NCBI RefSeq assembly: GCF_000203795.2
Contig: NW_006281099.1
Coordinates: forward strand, 2,669,774-2,733,773
Direction: 5' to 3'
Length of the DNA: 64,000 nucleotides
Origin: Batrachochytrium dendrobatidis JAM81
Taxonomy: Eukaryota; Chytridiomycota; Chytridiomycetes; Rhizophydiales
In this document: piece after piece, positions 12,079 to 22,621 of the stretch
Numbering within the stretch: the first letter of the stretch is position 1
How the letters are laid out: each line of letters begins with the position of its first letter
Notes under the pieces: model-generated
What the model saw: only the letters and a program-made list of their open reading frames with translations
Told to the model about the DNA's origin: nothing
Databases searched by the model: none
Made by a program: the position numbers and the translations under genes

Positions 12079-13561
12079 TCACATATCAGACGTTGATGGT
12101 CCTGTCATCATCCGTTCACGAGATTTTGCAAACAATTCTGCCTGATTTTTAATCAACTCTTCCTCGGTCATGCCTAGATCCTCCAATCTAAACGAGCGCT
12201 TTACACGATTCTGTAGTTTGATATCATTTTAAAAGACAATAAAGGGGTCGTGAGAAAGAATTAAAACCAGATTGATGCTGACACAAACTCACTTTAACAC
12301 TCTTTTGATGATCAGTCTGGACTTCGTCCATCTCGGCTATGTATTCCTCAAATCCCAGATTCTAGTTGAACAACAGTAAACATTGCAAAATAAAGCGAGT
12401 TAATGGTGTAAACACTTGCAAAGTGTCATATAGACCAAGGTTTTAACCGATTAAACGATTTGATAATCCTGCTTACCTTGAGAGCAGTAATGACATGCTC
12501 GCCATTGATGGTTTTCCGCGCTTCTTTTTCGGAGATTTCATTGGCTATAAAAACAAAAGCATTCGACTAAATATCTCATGATGGACACAGATACAGCAAT
12601 ATACAAGATGTAGCCATAAATGATACTGAACCTTCGGACGAAAGCAAATGTATAAACTCTAAGTAGTTCAAAAATAAGACCAATTAGTACATTAGTATGT
12701 GGAAACCCACAGCAGCATCAATATATGCAATGCACGTTACCAACACAACAGTCGGTCAGCAAATCTCTTGTTTCCTTGGCACATGTGATATCGGGTGGAA
12801 GTAGCTCTTGTATCAGCTTGGTCATTGTTGCTAAACCGTCAATAATGCATGGAGATCAATAAAGCGTAAGTTGGCCATACAGCATAATTCAAGAATTGAC
12901 AAATCAAACACTTTAAAAATAGATCGGATTTGTTTAGTTGACAATCGCAGTGGATTAGAATATACTTGACGACTTGCAGTCGTATTCACGTAAAATAAAA
13001 ACACCAAGACTGTTTGTATATAATAAACAGACAGCTTTATGGAATGATTGTTGCCAGTTTGCAAGACAGGATTGTGCCTTTTAAACTCTGGCAAGGCTGA
13101 TCTTGTTGCACATTTTGTACAAAACAACTGAAGAATTGAGAATGTCTATTGAATCAGTCAGTTTGTAGTAGGAAAGTGCAACGAATATTTGACCATTGCA
13201 TATTTTGAAGCAAAAAAAGACAGTTACTGCAAGATAATGTTCCATTTTACATGAACAGCTGTAAATTGTGCTGAAATATGATCATGCCAGCCAATTCAAA
13301 TGAACCTTTTCATTGTCCAACTAGCCAGTAATTCTACTTTCAAATAAACTCAATACATGTGGCAGTATAGGTAAATATCCAGACTAAAAAGGACAATAGC
13401 TAAACTGCAAGTAAATAGCTGCTCAAGAAGCACCAATTCAAAAATAGTTCCATGGCATCAGATATTAAAACCAGCTTTTGTCCAGGTCAAACCATACCTT
13501 TTGGCAATGACAAATCCTCGTCACCACCACCATGAGAAGGGCTATGCAAATCGTCGTCCAT
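12079..13561 (-). CDS. DR1: NC2 beta / Down-regulator of transcription 1 (DR1)
   Basis: NC2 beta is a histone-fold protein that, paired with NC2 alpha (DRAP1), binds TBP on promoter DNA and represses or tunes RNA polymerase II initiation. Exon 1 (13498-13561) encodes MDDDLHSPSHGGGDEDLSLP. Exon 2 (12741-12830) continues ATMTKLIQELLPPDITCAKE, then ETRDLLTDCCV. Later short exons give EFIHLLSSEA, NEISEKEARKTINGEHVITA and LGFEEYIAEMDEVQ, the complete NC2 beta histone fold. A basic tail (VKRSFRLEDLGMTEEELIKN) ends at the TGA at 12079-12081. The product is about 145 residues, normal for the family. Intron 1 is 667 bp, far longer than the others, because a transposon-like element (12977-13261) sits inside it. 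The assignment is strong. Confidence 0.95.
12977..13261. mobile_element. MITE copy 1 (in DR1 intron 1)
   Basis: The left end CAGTCGTATTCACGTAAAAT and the right end, read in reverse, CAGCTGTTCATGTAAAATGG, are inverted copies of the shared terminus. The right end is flanked by TA. Inside is the family's subterminal motif (GTAGTAGGAAAGTGCAACG). There is no coding capacity. It lies wholly inside an intron. Confidence 0.8.
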
Positions 13562-13718
13562 TGCTACAGGTTAGTTTGAAGTGAGAAATAGTCGTATTAC
13601 GCAAGTGCAAGATTCCGTCGGGTCTAAAATGCGTTTTTGTTCACAAATGAATTGCTGCAAAAAGGCTCTGAACTCGGCCTCAATTGCAGTCGCAAAGCAA
13701 GCGATTATTTCCGAATTA

Positions 13719-13996
13719 CAGCGATATTCACATGAAATGAAACTTGGATTGATGTTGCAGCGATTGTCTTGGAATAGACAATCGCTAAATATTCGTTGTT
13801 GGAAATTGACTACTTTTTATAGAAACTCTTGTATTTTAAATCTCGGATACATTTGTGCTCTAGTTCAAGAAACAGTGATTGCATGTTTGAAGCATACAAC
13901 TGTTGTTTCTATAGATGTGGAATTATTGAAACTGATGTAGATATTCCTTAAACACTCGTTCAGCTCTTGGTGCTTCATTCTGCGCGAGTACAAGTG
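13719..13996. mobile_element. MITE copy 2 (diverged)
   Basis: It starts CAGCGATATTCACATGAAAT after TA and ends TTCATTCTGCGCGAGTACAA followed by GTGTA, both degraded forms of the common terminus. About 70 bp near its right side (from AGCATACAACTGTTGTTTCT) closely match the same region of copy 3, which confirms membership. Confidence 0.72.
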
Positions 13997-14524
13997 TATT
14001 AATATTGCTTCTACACATTTCAATGCTGCCAGCTGTTTACAACTACTACCCGAACGTGATTATAATGTACAGATCAAGTAATTCAAGATACAAGCCATAA
14101 CCACTTGACCATTTACTTGCGATATATACCACGCGCATGATCAAAAAACTGGAGTGTGCATATACAATGACAGTTTCTAATTATGCCTTTAACCATTATT
14201 ACATGTTTTGAGCATGCCTAACCCTTGACTTGAAGTATTACATTCACAGATTATCCTATTATAATGATTTGACTAAGCAATGCATTGATGAAAATACAAT
14301 ACCTTGACAAAACAAACCAATAAAGTATAACTTTGTCAATTTTTATAAATTTCGGCAAAATTCATCACTATTTTAAGCTAGCGAGAATAAGAATGGGAAC
14401 AAAATGAAAAATATATTTTTGGTTATATAAAAAATGACACTTTCATTCTATTTTCAAACACTGAAATAGCATTAACAGACTGCTGTTTCATTCTTTGATA
14501 AACGAAACTTTCCAGTTTACAAGA

Positions 14525-14570
14525 CTGCCAGCAAGTCAGATTGTCGCCGCGTGCAGAAATCACGATCGAA
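14525..14570 (+). promoter_or_regulatory. Conserved upstream motif, copy A
   Basis: The segment CAGCAAGTCAGATTGTCGCC followed by GCG and CACGATCG recurs with few changes at 29561-29608. Both copies lie about 240-290 bp before a plus-strand start codon. It may be a shared regulatory site or a fragment of an old repeat. Confidence 0.4.
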
Positions 14571-14813
14571 AATGTGGTTGAAATTTGCGCAAATATCTCC
14601 AAATGCACGTGCACACTCAAGACTGCTTACAATTTTTGAATTTCCGACTTTGCCTCGCGTTCTCATTTCCTTTGTCACTAGCTGTAAAACAAGCAAATCG
14701 CCTCTTGATATAGCTTGCAGCAACGTCCAAAGTATTTCTAATCTGACGACCAGCATCTCCATTAAAAAGTCATTTCTCATAATCCTTAATACCATCACAA
14801 CCACTTGCCAAAT

Positions 14814-17613
14814 ATGCGCAACACATCAAATTTTATTGATGACAATAGTTTAAGCAATGAGTTTACAAAGATTATAACTCAATTGCTTACAGAAGGAGAA
14901 CTTGAGCTTGATTCAGCTAAACTCAAGGTGAAACTTGCAACCATTTCGAATCCACATTCAATGGATTGTATTGGCCTATACATACTGGATAATATACTCA
15001 TTGTTACTTATATCGACAATGCTATTTAGCTGATTAAATCCAGCTGTAAAGCATCCAATGCAAATGTTGAAATTGTATTCAAAACAATTGGACGAATAAT
15101 GAACCGCAAACATTCTCAGGTATATAGCTAGACCACTTGAATGCAATAATGGCTGATGAATGTTGGGAGTCGAGATTGCAAATTTACCTGTTTCCATTTC
15201 TAGATTCGATATGCATGTGTCCAACTGACAGATGTGTTATTTATGCGGTCAAGTCTTTTTCGATCGTTGCATATGTCACAAATACAATCATATTTGTCTT
15301 TGTGTTTTGGAGGAAACAAAGGTGTTTTACCACCTCCGGTGGAATGGGCATTGAAATTAAAGCATTTGGCGGCATCGTCTATATTTAAATGGCATTCAAG
15401 ATTTGGATCGCTATTCGGAGAGGTATGGTTGGTAGTATTAAAAGTATTGTATGCTGTATCTGATTTTCATTTGGGTTTTAGCTTGTTGTTGCTATGCAAG
15501 TAGCCGAGCCATTCCTACCTGATAATACAAATAGAAACACTTTAGTTGAGGTGCCCGAGTCCTTGAGCGACAGTCAGGTATTTTTCTGTCAGTTTGTACT
15601 GGACATGTTTCCATCTTTCTGATACTGCAATCTAAAATGGATTTACTCATTTTTGTCTGTCATCACGTTCATCAAATCCAGCATGCACGAACAAAACAAA
15701 TTCGACTAGAAAAATACCTACGAATGCGAGATGACTTTCGCAATGTATCTTTTGGAGTTTTAGAGAATCTTGAAAATCTTGTAAGTTAAACCTACATTGA
15801 TGAAATGGTATCTGAGATGATTTAGAGTGATTACTTTTATAATTTTGACTAGACAACAAGATACACTTACCTTTTAATCAACCTGTGCAGAAACATTGCC
15901 TAGAAATCATAGTTCCTAGTGTTGAGGATATATTTTCTGGTGGAAATGGCACTTGCAATGTCTCGACAACAATCAAATCAACTGCCACATCCAAAGAATT
16001 TATTCAAGCATACGGTCTTGGAAATAACACATACTCTCTAGATATTACGATCCCTAGTACAGAGTTTCCAGTAGAAACTGCTGAAAATCAAGTCTTATTT
16101 GATACCCTTCGAGAATGTACTGCGCTTATAAACAACAAGCACCTTTCTTTGATATCTACGTGGATCGATACAATCACTAAAGCAGAAGATCCGGTTAGTT
16201 TAAATTGTAGCCAAGAATTGAATATGCTTTTATCCATATTCGGGGCCAAGCTATTCATGGCTTTTTATATCTTTATAGGATAAAAAATCGCATGAACTAT
16301 TTCTTAAAAAAGTGATTGATTTAAAATTTTCTGTGTTGAATGCGCTTGAAAAAGCTAAAGATTTGCTCAAATATAGCAAATCCCAGGTAGATAACGGTAC
16401 GTGATGCTGTTTTCGTATAGTTTTACAGTCGTGTTATTAAAGCATAGCTGACTTGGATTGAATATTGAACACCATTGGAAAAAGATCATGTTGAAGAATC
16501 GAGACAGGAGAATAGTGACGACGAAGAAATGTTTGAAGAAGTTCCCGATCCAGAACTATCAGAGGAAAGTATCAAGCCATCTAATAGTCCAATTCCTACA
16601 ATAGATACTCAAATGCTTGAACAGCCTATTCAGCCTGTTGCGTCAGGTAGCGAAACTAATCAGCCACAGAATTGCTATCAGGATAACTCTGAATTTCAAA
16701 AACTTTTGGCTTTAGCTCCTGAAGTTCCTTATGATAATGATTTGTATTATTGGGATAAGCAGGACGTTTCGTTTTCAAGTATATCTTCAAATGCTGGTCT
16801 TGGTATGTATCTGCATAATTGGTCAAACATGCTGTATATTATTTTGCTAAATCAGAGCTGTTTACATGGTGTTTTGGTAGACTTTCATCATCGATTTTTA
16901 GGAGATGGGCCAACAGATCGAGTACTTTCCAAGGATGCGCTGTCTTCTCTTCGCAAGCGCCAAATGTATCTCATTGCTGAGGCCCCTAAAAATATTCCGG
17001 TATTTAAATTGCTAAAATTTGATGCAACTTGCTTATACAAGCTTGTTTTGATCTCACTATTGTTTTATTGTCTAGGCATGCAGAGCTCCACTTAGAACTG
17101 GAGCGCTGTGTCCACGTCGCGATTTAGTTCGATGCCCTGTTCATGGAAAAATCATTCCTAGGTATACCATATGATATTTGCAACTTTATCCAATTTATTG
17201 TGTACTGCTCAATACATGAAAGTAAACTAACACGCTGTAATGAGTAAAGAGATGATACTGGGACACCGCTTGATCCAACTGCAGAGCCAGATCAGGGTCT
17301 TGCTTTGAGCACTACACATTCTTCAACTGGACGCAGATCTAAACGAGATACAAGGCATTCTGAACAACCGTTCAACAGACGTGCTCCTGCTTGGAAAATA
17401 ATCGAACAAGATGTTTCAGGAGCACTACGTCTTTCCTCGCGGCAAGCAAAACTCCGTGAATCCAAACTGGTGGATCTTACTAAAAAAACTAATCCCATCC
17501 AAAAACGAATCTTGAAAAAAATCAACAAACTTGACAAAAACTCATCTGATAGTCATCCAGAGGATGCCGAGTTACTTTCTAAAATTCAAGATAGAAATCT
17601 TAATCGTTGGTGA
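14814..17613 (+). CDS. UVSSA: UV-stimulated scaffold protein A (UVSSA)
   Basis: UVSSA acts in transcription-coupled nucleotide excision repair; in animals it joins stalled RNA polymerase II with CSA/CSB and recruits TFIIH. Placed exons include 14814-14927, 15030-15119 and 15204-15422, then about eight more to the stop at 17613. The N-terminal VHS-like domain runs through [32 protein letters not shown] and [16 protein letters not shown], as in the animal protein. An acidic stretch ([20 protein letters not shown]) corresponds to the TFIIH-binding region. The DUF2043 block shows DNDLYYWDK. The zinc-binding segment reads [17 protein letters not shown] then [14 protein letters not shown], with its Cys/His ligands intact. 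The C-terminus is basic and helical. The ATG at 14814 follows an in-frame non-ATG stretch. Joins are phase-consistent where checked. Confidence 0.92.
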
Positions 17614-17988
17614 TTTTTTTGGGACAAATAGAAAAGGTTGAATTTGACTATTTACAGTTGTATTCACGTAAAACAAAAAAATTGTATTTATCCTGCAGTG
17701 ATTTCCATTTTTCAATAGACATTCAATTCTTTAATAAACACATAAACTGTAGTTTTGATACAATCATAAAACTCATTCATTGTAATTCAAATATTGTCAA
17801 ACTCATCCTTACTGTGTTCTAGTGCAAAAACCAATGATTGTATCTCTCGAGCATACAACTTTTGTTTCTATAAATGTGGAATTATTGAAACTGATGTGGA
17901 CGCTGCTTTAAACATTTGTTTGGCTCACAGTGTTTTATTTTACGTGAATACGGCGATAAAAATATAGATGAAAAGTTTATTTTAGTGT
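17614..17988. other. Convergent intergenic region filled by MITE copy 3
   Basis: This is the 375 bp between the UVSSA stop and the stop of the secreted-protein gene. The transposon copy at 17655-17956 takes up about four fifths of it. Confidence 0.6.
17655..17956. mobile_element. MITE copy 3
   Basis: The left end CAGTTGTATTCACGTAAAAC follows TTTA. The right end TATTTTACGTGAATACGGCG is followed by ATA. The element is 302 bp, AT-rich and without coding potential, and lies between the 3' ends of two converging genes. Confidence 0.82.
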
Positions 17989-19564
17989 TTAATTTTGAAG
18001 AGAATTCTGCAGTCTCCAAATATCACGAGCTATTTAATATCAGTTGGAATAGGTTAGAATGCATTATTTTGAAATTGGGTTAGTGATTGATTTTATATTC
18101 AAAAATACTTACAATAACTAGTGAGAGTATTCCCACGAGCGTCAGTTCCAGTCCAAGCCACGCGAAGCTTTAGTAAAAGTTGTGTTAGTAGATATTATTG
18201 TATATTACAGCTGCATTCACGTAAAATGAAATACAATAATAAAACCAATGCATGATAGACAGTCTCATGGAACGGTGATTTCCACCAAATTTACTAAACA
18301 TTATGTTTTCTAAACTCTTTAGTTGGTTGAAAATATAAAACCAGTTGAACTCAACATCTAGATTGTAATGGATGAATCTGATGATTGTACAATACATGAT
18401 CATATCAAAAGAAGGTGATAATTTCAATTCAAAATCATAGTTGGACTGTGTCATATGATGTACGTTGTTTTTTGAGTTGAGAATGCCGATTTGTAGTAGG
18501 AAAACAACAAAGACTTGACCATTGCTTATTTTAAAATAGTGAAAGACAGATACAAGTGTTTCATTTTACGCGAATACGTAAGAAATAGGCTTACCGTAAT
18601 GTTATATCCACATGTTTGACCGGTACATGCATCTGCGCAAATGTCATCCAAGGCATACGAATTAGGACTGGCAACACAATTTGTCGGTGCCCAGTTACAC
18701 GAATTCACAATGCCTATATATTGCATTAGAATAGTTGATCCGTATAGAAATTGGTTTGATGAGCGTATACACCAAAACTGTTAATACTCAGTCAACAGCA
18801 GTACCAGTTCAGGTATAAAAATAGCTTGTGAAATCTAGTTTAAATAAAAACTTACCGTTTCTCAAACTAAACAGAACAGTTCGAGCTCTAACGGCCCAGT
18901 CAAACTCAGTTTTGACCCACATTCTTTTCGGTGTAAGATTACACACGATCTGAGGAGTGTTGTTGCTGGTTTGGTAATAAAACAAAGAAATATTTCTGTA
19001 TGCAACCGATGTGCTCACTACTGGCACCAACAATGAAACACCTATTAAATAAAATTGATGTATAGTATACAACAGTAATTTTGTTGGTACGGTATATTAT
19101 AAAAGTATAGATGTCGTGCTCATTCATGGCAGCCGTTGAAACCAGCAACTACACGGCGTTTTACCGATACACCAAACAAATATGCGTGTCCAGTAGATGG
19201 ATATGTTCAACTAAAAATCAGAACAAGAATCACATTCAAATACTCAACTGTTTGGAATAGAAAGTGTAGCATAGTCATCAACATTGACCCAGAATGCTGC
19301 CGTGTAACTTTTGGGTGTAGTGGATCTGTCGCCATCCCAAGAAAACCAGCGCATATACATCATCTGTCCATCGCCTTTGCTTAATGATTGTGTTTGAGTA
19401 GATATGTTGAATATATTGTTTAAATCTGCTATTCCATGCGAAGGAATACCAGTTGCAGTGCCAGTAGCGAAACTATCGGCTAGCTCGTATGTTGGAGTCG
19501 GAAACAAAAAAAGAAGGATAGACACCCACACGGAAAAAGAACCAAGTACATTAAACCCCGTCAT
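17989..19564 (-). CDS. Small secreted protein of unknown family
   Basis: I do not recognise this family. Five exons (19249-19564, 18856-19041, 18595-18713, 18113-18167, 17989-18029) join in phase to about 238 residues. The N-terminus (VLGSFSVWVSILLFLFPT) is a typical signal peptide. The mature part has the pattern AAFWVNVDDYATLSIPN, reminiscent of the calcium-site strand of PA14/GLEYA carbohydrate-binding domains. It also has several cysteines (SCNWAPTNC, DDICADACTGQTCGYN) and sequons, as in extracellular proteins. The third intron (18168-18594) is mostly a transposon copy. Acceptors and donors are canonical, except the first donor, GTTGAG, which is weak. The role is unknown; an extracellular or cell-wall function is inference from the signal peptide and cysteines only. 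Confidence 0.68.
18208..18578. mobile_element. MITE copy 4 (inside an intron of the secreted-protein gene)
   Basis: The left end CAGCTGCATTCACGTAAAAT follows TTA. The right end GTTTCATTTTACGCGAATAC is followed by GTA and has lost a few terminal bases. The subterminal motif TTTGTAGTAGGAAAACAAC is shared with copies 1, 8 and 9. Only 40 bp and 16 bp of other intron sequence flank it. Confidence 0.8.
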
Positions 19565-19760
19565 TTAAATGCAGTATAAGATGTAAATCTCAAAGGGTTT
19601 ATGGGCTGCAGATAAATCAGATTTTAAACAGTCTGTCAACTATTTAGGAGAGTTGAAGAAGGCTTGTAAATAGTATGTACGTGACTAATCTAATAGTCGC
19701 GTTCAATCACTACCATGATAAATAACATCAACATCCATCCAACGCATTAAAGCTTTATTG

Positions 19761-20687
19761 TTATTTTACAGCTGCTACTGTTAAGGGATCAGATGAAACC
19801 ACATGTGCTGCATTTATATTTAGTGGATTTGGGGAATTTTCAGTAGGGAAATGTACCAAAAGTGATGACTTGAACAAGTCATCAAACATCTCCGATACAC
19901 CCTGACCAGTTAATGATGATGTTTCAAAATACCTAAATTACAAATACAGTTCAACAAGTTAGTAGGTGGTTTATGAGATAATTAGAATGAGTATGGATCG
20001 TTCGAGTAAAGCAGTTACTTTGCTCCAATCTCTTTTGCTTTTGACTCGCACTCTGATGTTTCGACAAGACGAGGCTGGATATCTGTTTTAGTAGCCACGA
20101 GATACAATACAACATTTGTATTAGCGTAGTCTCGTAGCTCTGTAATCCAAGTTTCAATATTTTCAAATCCTATACGACTGGATACATCAATCGTCAGCAT
20201 AGCCTATTGATGACATCAATTGCCATGATGGTTGATTAGTATCTATTCAAATGACTTGAAAACATACACGAAACTGAATTACTCCATGTGTATCCTTGTA
20301 AAACTCATTGCGTATATCAAAATATAGTGGGTCTCCCCCGACATCCCAAAAATTGACCTTGACTAATACATATACATAAAAGGATTGTCCATGCTTTAGA
20401 TTGAATCTATGCACAAAATACAAGTATGATGTTATCAAACAAGAGCCATACTTTCTTTGTCATTGCACTGGATAGCCTTGACTCCAAAATCAATTCCAAT
20501 TGTTGCTACATATTCCAATATAAACTTTTCATGGCCATTAGATATAATGTCAGCTACACATTAATGTAGTGTGACTTTGCAGTCGTGATCAGCGAGTATA
20601 TACCCTTCCTTCGCAATATCTCTTGACAAGACAGCTCTTTCCAGAATTTGAGTCTCCCATACTAAGTATTTTAAGTCTGTTGACCAT
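19761..20687 (-). CDS. RBJ/DNAJC27-like small GTPase without a J domain
   Basis: This is a Rab-related GTPase. The ATG at 20685-20687 opens MVNRLKILSMGDSNSGKSCL, where GDSNSGKSC is the P-loop (G1). Then come ATIGIDFGVKAIQ (switch I, G2 Thr), VNFWDVGGDPLYFDIRNEFY (G3 DxxG) and LVATKTDIQ (G4, with TKxD). The last exon gives YFETSSLTGQGVSEMFDDLF (G5, ETS). The segment GGDPLYFDIRNEFYKDTHGV closely follows the GHPFFYEVRNEFYKDTQGV pattern of RBJ/DNAJC27, which distinguishes it from ordinary Rabs. The protein ends about 40 residues after G5 with no DnaJ domain and no C-terminal cysteines for prenylation, so stable membrane anchoring is unlikely. Animal RBJ has been linked to signalling; the role in fungi is not known to me. 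Confidence 0.78.
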
Positions 20688-21086
20688 CAACAATTGGCAG
20701 CATCATATATCTCTGTTAGCTTTTCTATAGCTCAAAGTTTGGTGATGACCTTTATCAAAAAGTCAAAGTACTGCTCCAGGCAAAATGAATCTAATTAAAG
20801 TGTATTATCCTGTGCATTTTATGGTATCTCCATACTCACCGTGTAATAGCACTAGTATGTGATTTTGTAGTTAGATGTCCTCTTTGTCTATCCATTTATG
20901 CTGTGAAAATACTATTTCAGGGCAAGTGGGCAAAGTTTAAACTTGATAAATATCTCAGTTTTTATTGATATTATTGTGGAACCATTTTGCATCATTGACA
21001 TTCAGCCTGGTCGTGAGTTGTGTTGAATTTCAAATAAGATGCTGAAATGGTATATTGCAAAGAACAGCGGGGCAAAATACTATACG
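20688..21086. other. Intergenic region, nothing recognised
   Basis: This 399-bp AT-rich stretch between the GTPase start and the RPEL-protein stop contains the GTPase promoter. I see no repeat, RNA gene or coding region. Confidence 0.4.
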
Positions 21087-22621
21087 TTAATGGAAGCAAG
21101 TGTTTTTAAGGCCTACATTTACAACACGAGAAACTCGTTAATATGATAGTCTAGTCTGTATGTTTATAGCAAACCAAATGTTTACACATTCAAGAATATA
21201 CTTACTTTCTTCGTGAACTGGCATTTCTGTTTTTTTAAATGTATTCAATTCCTCTCGAATCTGTACCTTCATCTGAGGAGTCAAGTTTTTAAATGTAGCA
21301 CCTGCATCGGGTTTGCGATTATACTCGCTCTTGCGGAACGTGGGTAGCACCTCGACAGTTTCTGAAAATAAAATAATCTTGGCTTCCTGTAGTTCTTCAA
21401 TATTTGGACGTTCTCGAAGACGACTTTCAAGTACATTTTCTAATTGGGCTCGCTTTAGTTTTTCTTGCGCAGTAATCAACGATGGGTCTACTACGTATCC
21501 GACTAGTTTGGGGCATCACGATAGAATAGTAATATTAGCAAACAGTATTGGAATGAGATGAAAGCTATCAACACCCATTATCAGTTGTAAACTCCAAATT
21601 CAGCGTCCATTTTTAACTGATGGCATTGATGATTTTTTCTATTCGTGCATACGTTAGGGTGTATATTAGCGATTGAATTGTTTAAATACCTTTCAAAATA
21701 TTCAGTTCTTCCAACTGTGCTTTCTCGGGTCTTTTTTTTAAGATGGATTTGAGTTGATCGGATCGAACCTCGAAGCTTTGTTGAGTTTGAGAAACACCTG
21801 CATCACAATCAGTTTGAGCATCTTCATTGGAATCGTCGTTCTTGTCTTGGGAACTGTCGACTAAATTATAGTTGGTCATAGAATGACGAGATTAAACACG
21901 GCCAACAGAGCATGAGATTTGAGCTCACAAACATAAAGTTTACCGCGAAGAATATTGCGCAGCTTGAGATCCACTTTAGTTGGGCGAATGCTTAATCTGC
22001 GATTCAGTTGGTCTTTGCGCTTCTCTTCCTCCAATGACAGTTTGGTTTGAAGAATAGAGGATGATACAATAGCTGGATGGGTCTCGTCCTCTAATAATCC
22101 AATTAAAAGTTACCAATTAAATTCCATGATTCGCTATAATTTAATCAATGCCCAATTATTTATAGTTGTTGACTCTATGTATTCAATCGGCATCGCGTTA
22201 CCCAATAGAAGTGACAAGTGAATAGTACCAAACAGACAAATCCATCCAAGTTAAGCTGCTTATTCTTCTGCTGCTCCATTCTTGATTGAATACATCAGAG
22301 TTTATCAAAACGCATTTTTTAAATTGATCAGGGTCAACTGTACCTTTAAGAATGTTTTTTTGAACAAGTTCAGCTGGGGTGGATCTGCTAGCAAATCGTT
22401 TTCCAAAGTCTAAGAGTTGGCCATATTGGTGGAATTTAGTATCAATTGGATTGAAAAGAGTGGGCTGTTAGTACAATCCAGTGTCATGGTAATCACATCA
22501 TTTGTAATGCATAAGACTAGAGGAAACGAGCGTTTTAATTTGTTTCAAATACATGCAAGATTATCGCACCATTCACAATCTTTGATAAACCACGGGAATC
22601 AGATTTAACTTCTGCAGACAT
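21087..22621 (-). CDS. RPEL-repeat protein (predicted G-actin binding)
   Basis: RPEL motifs bind monomeric actin; in animals they occur in MRTF and Phactr proteins. The ATG at 22619-22621 opens MSAEVKSDSRGLSKIVN. Successive exons carry four RPEL-like repeats: FASRSTPAELVQKNIL, LNRRLSIRPTKVDLKLRNIL, LKSILKKRPEKAQLEELNIL and LESRLRERPNIEELQEAKII. The C-terminal part reads NRKPDAGATFKNLTPQMKVQ, then REELNTFKKTEMPVHEES and a short last exon ending in NTCFH. This TFKxLTPxMKxQIREELNxFKxxEMxVHEES tail is typical of uncharacterised fungal RPEL proteins. The repeats show the usual central Arg-Pro, except the first, which has Arg-Ser. Actin binding is predicted from the motif; the cellular role is unknown. 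Confidence 0.86.

Larger units (their letters stand above)
13562..14813. other. Divergent intergenic region DR1 / UVSSA
   Basis: This 1.25-kb region holds both promoters, MITE copy 2 (13719-13996) and, at 14525-14570, a motif also present upstream of the gene starting at 29808. The reading frames in it are short, lack family motifs and overlap on both strands, so none is called a gene. Confidence 0.45.

Noticed and set aside
12831..13127. 98-codon minus-strand frame in DR1 intron 1
   Set aside because: It runs through MITE copy 1 and the intron; removing it restores the exact DR1 histone fold.
14423..14804. Minus-strand frames of 65 and 95 codons upstream of UVSSA
   Set aside because: They overlap each other and a plus-strand frame, have odd composition and no family motif, and do not start with a supported ATG context.
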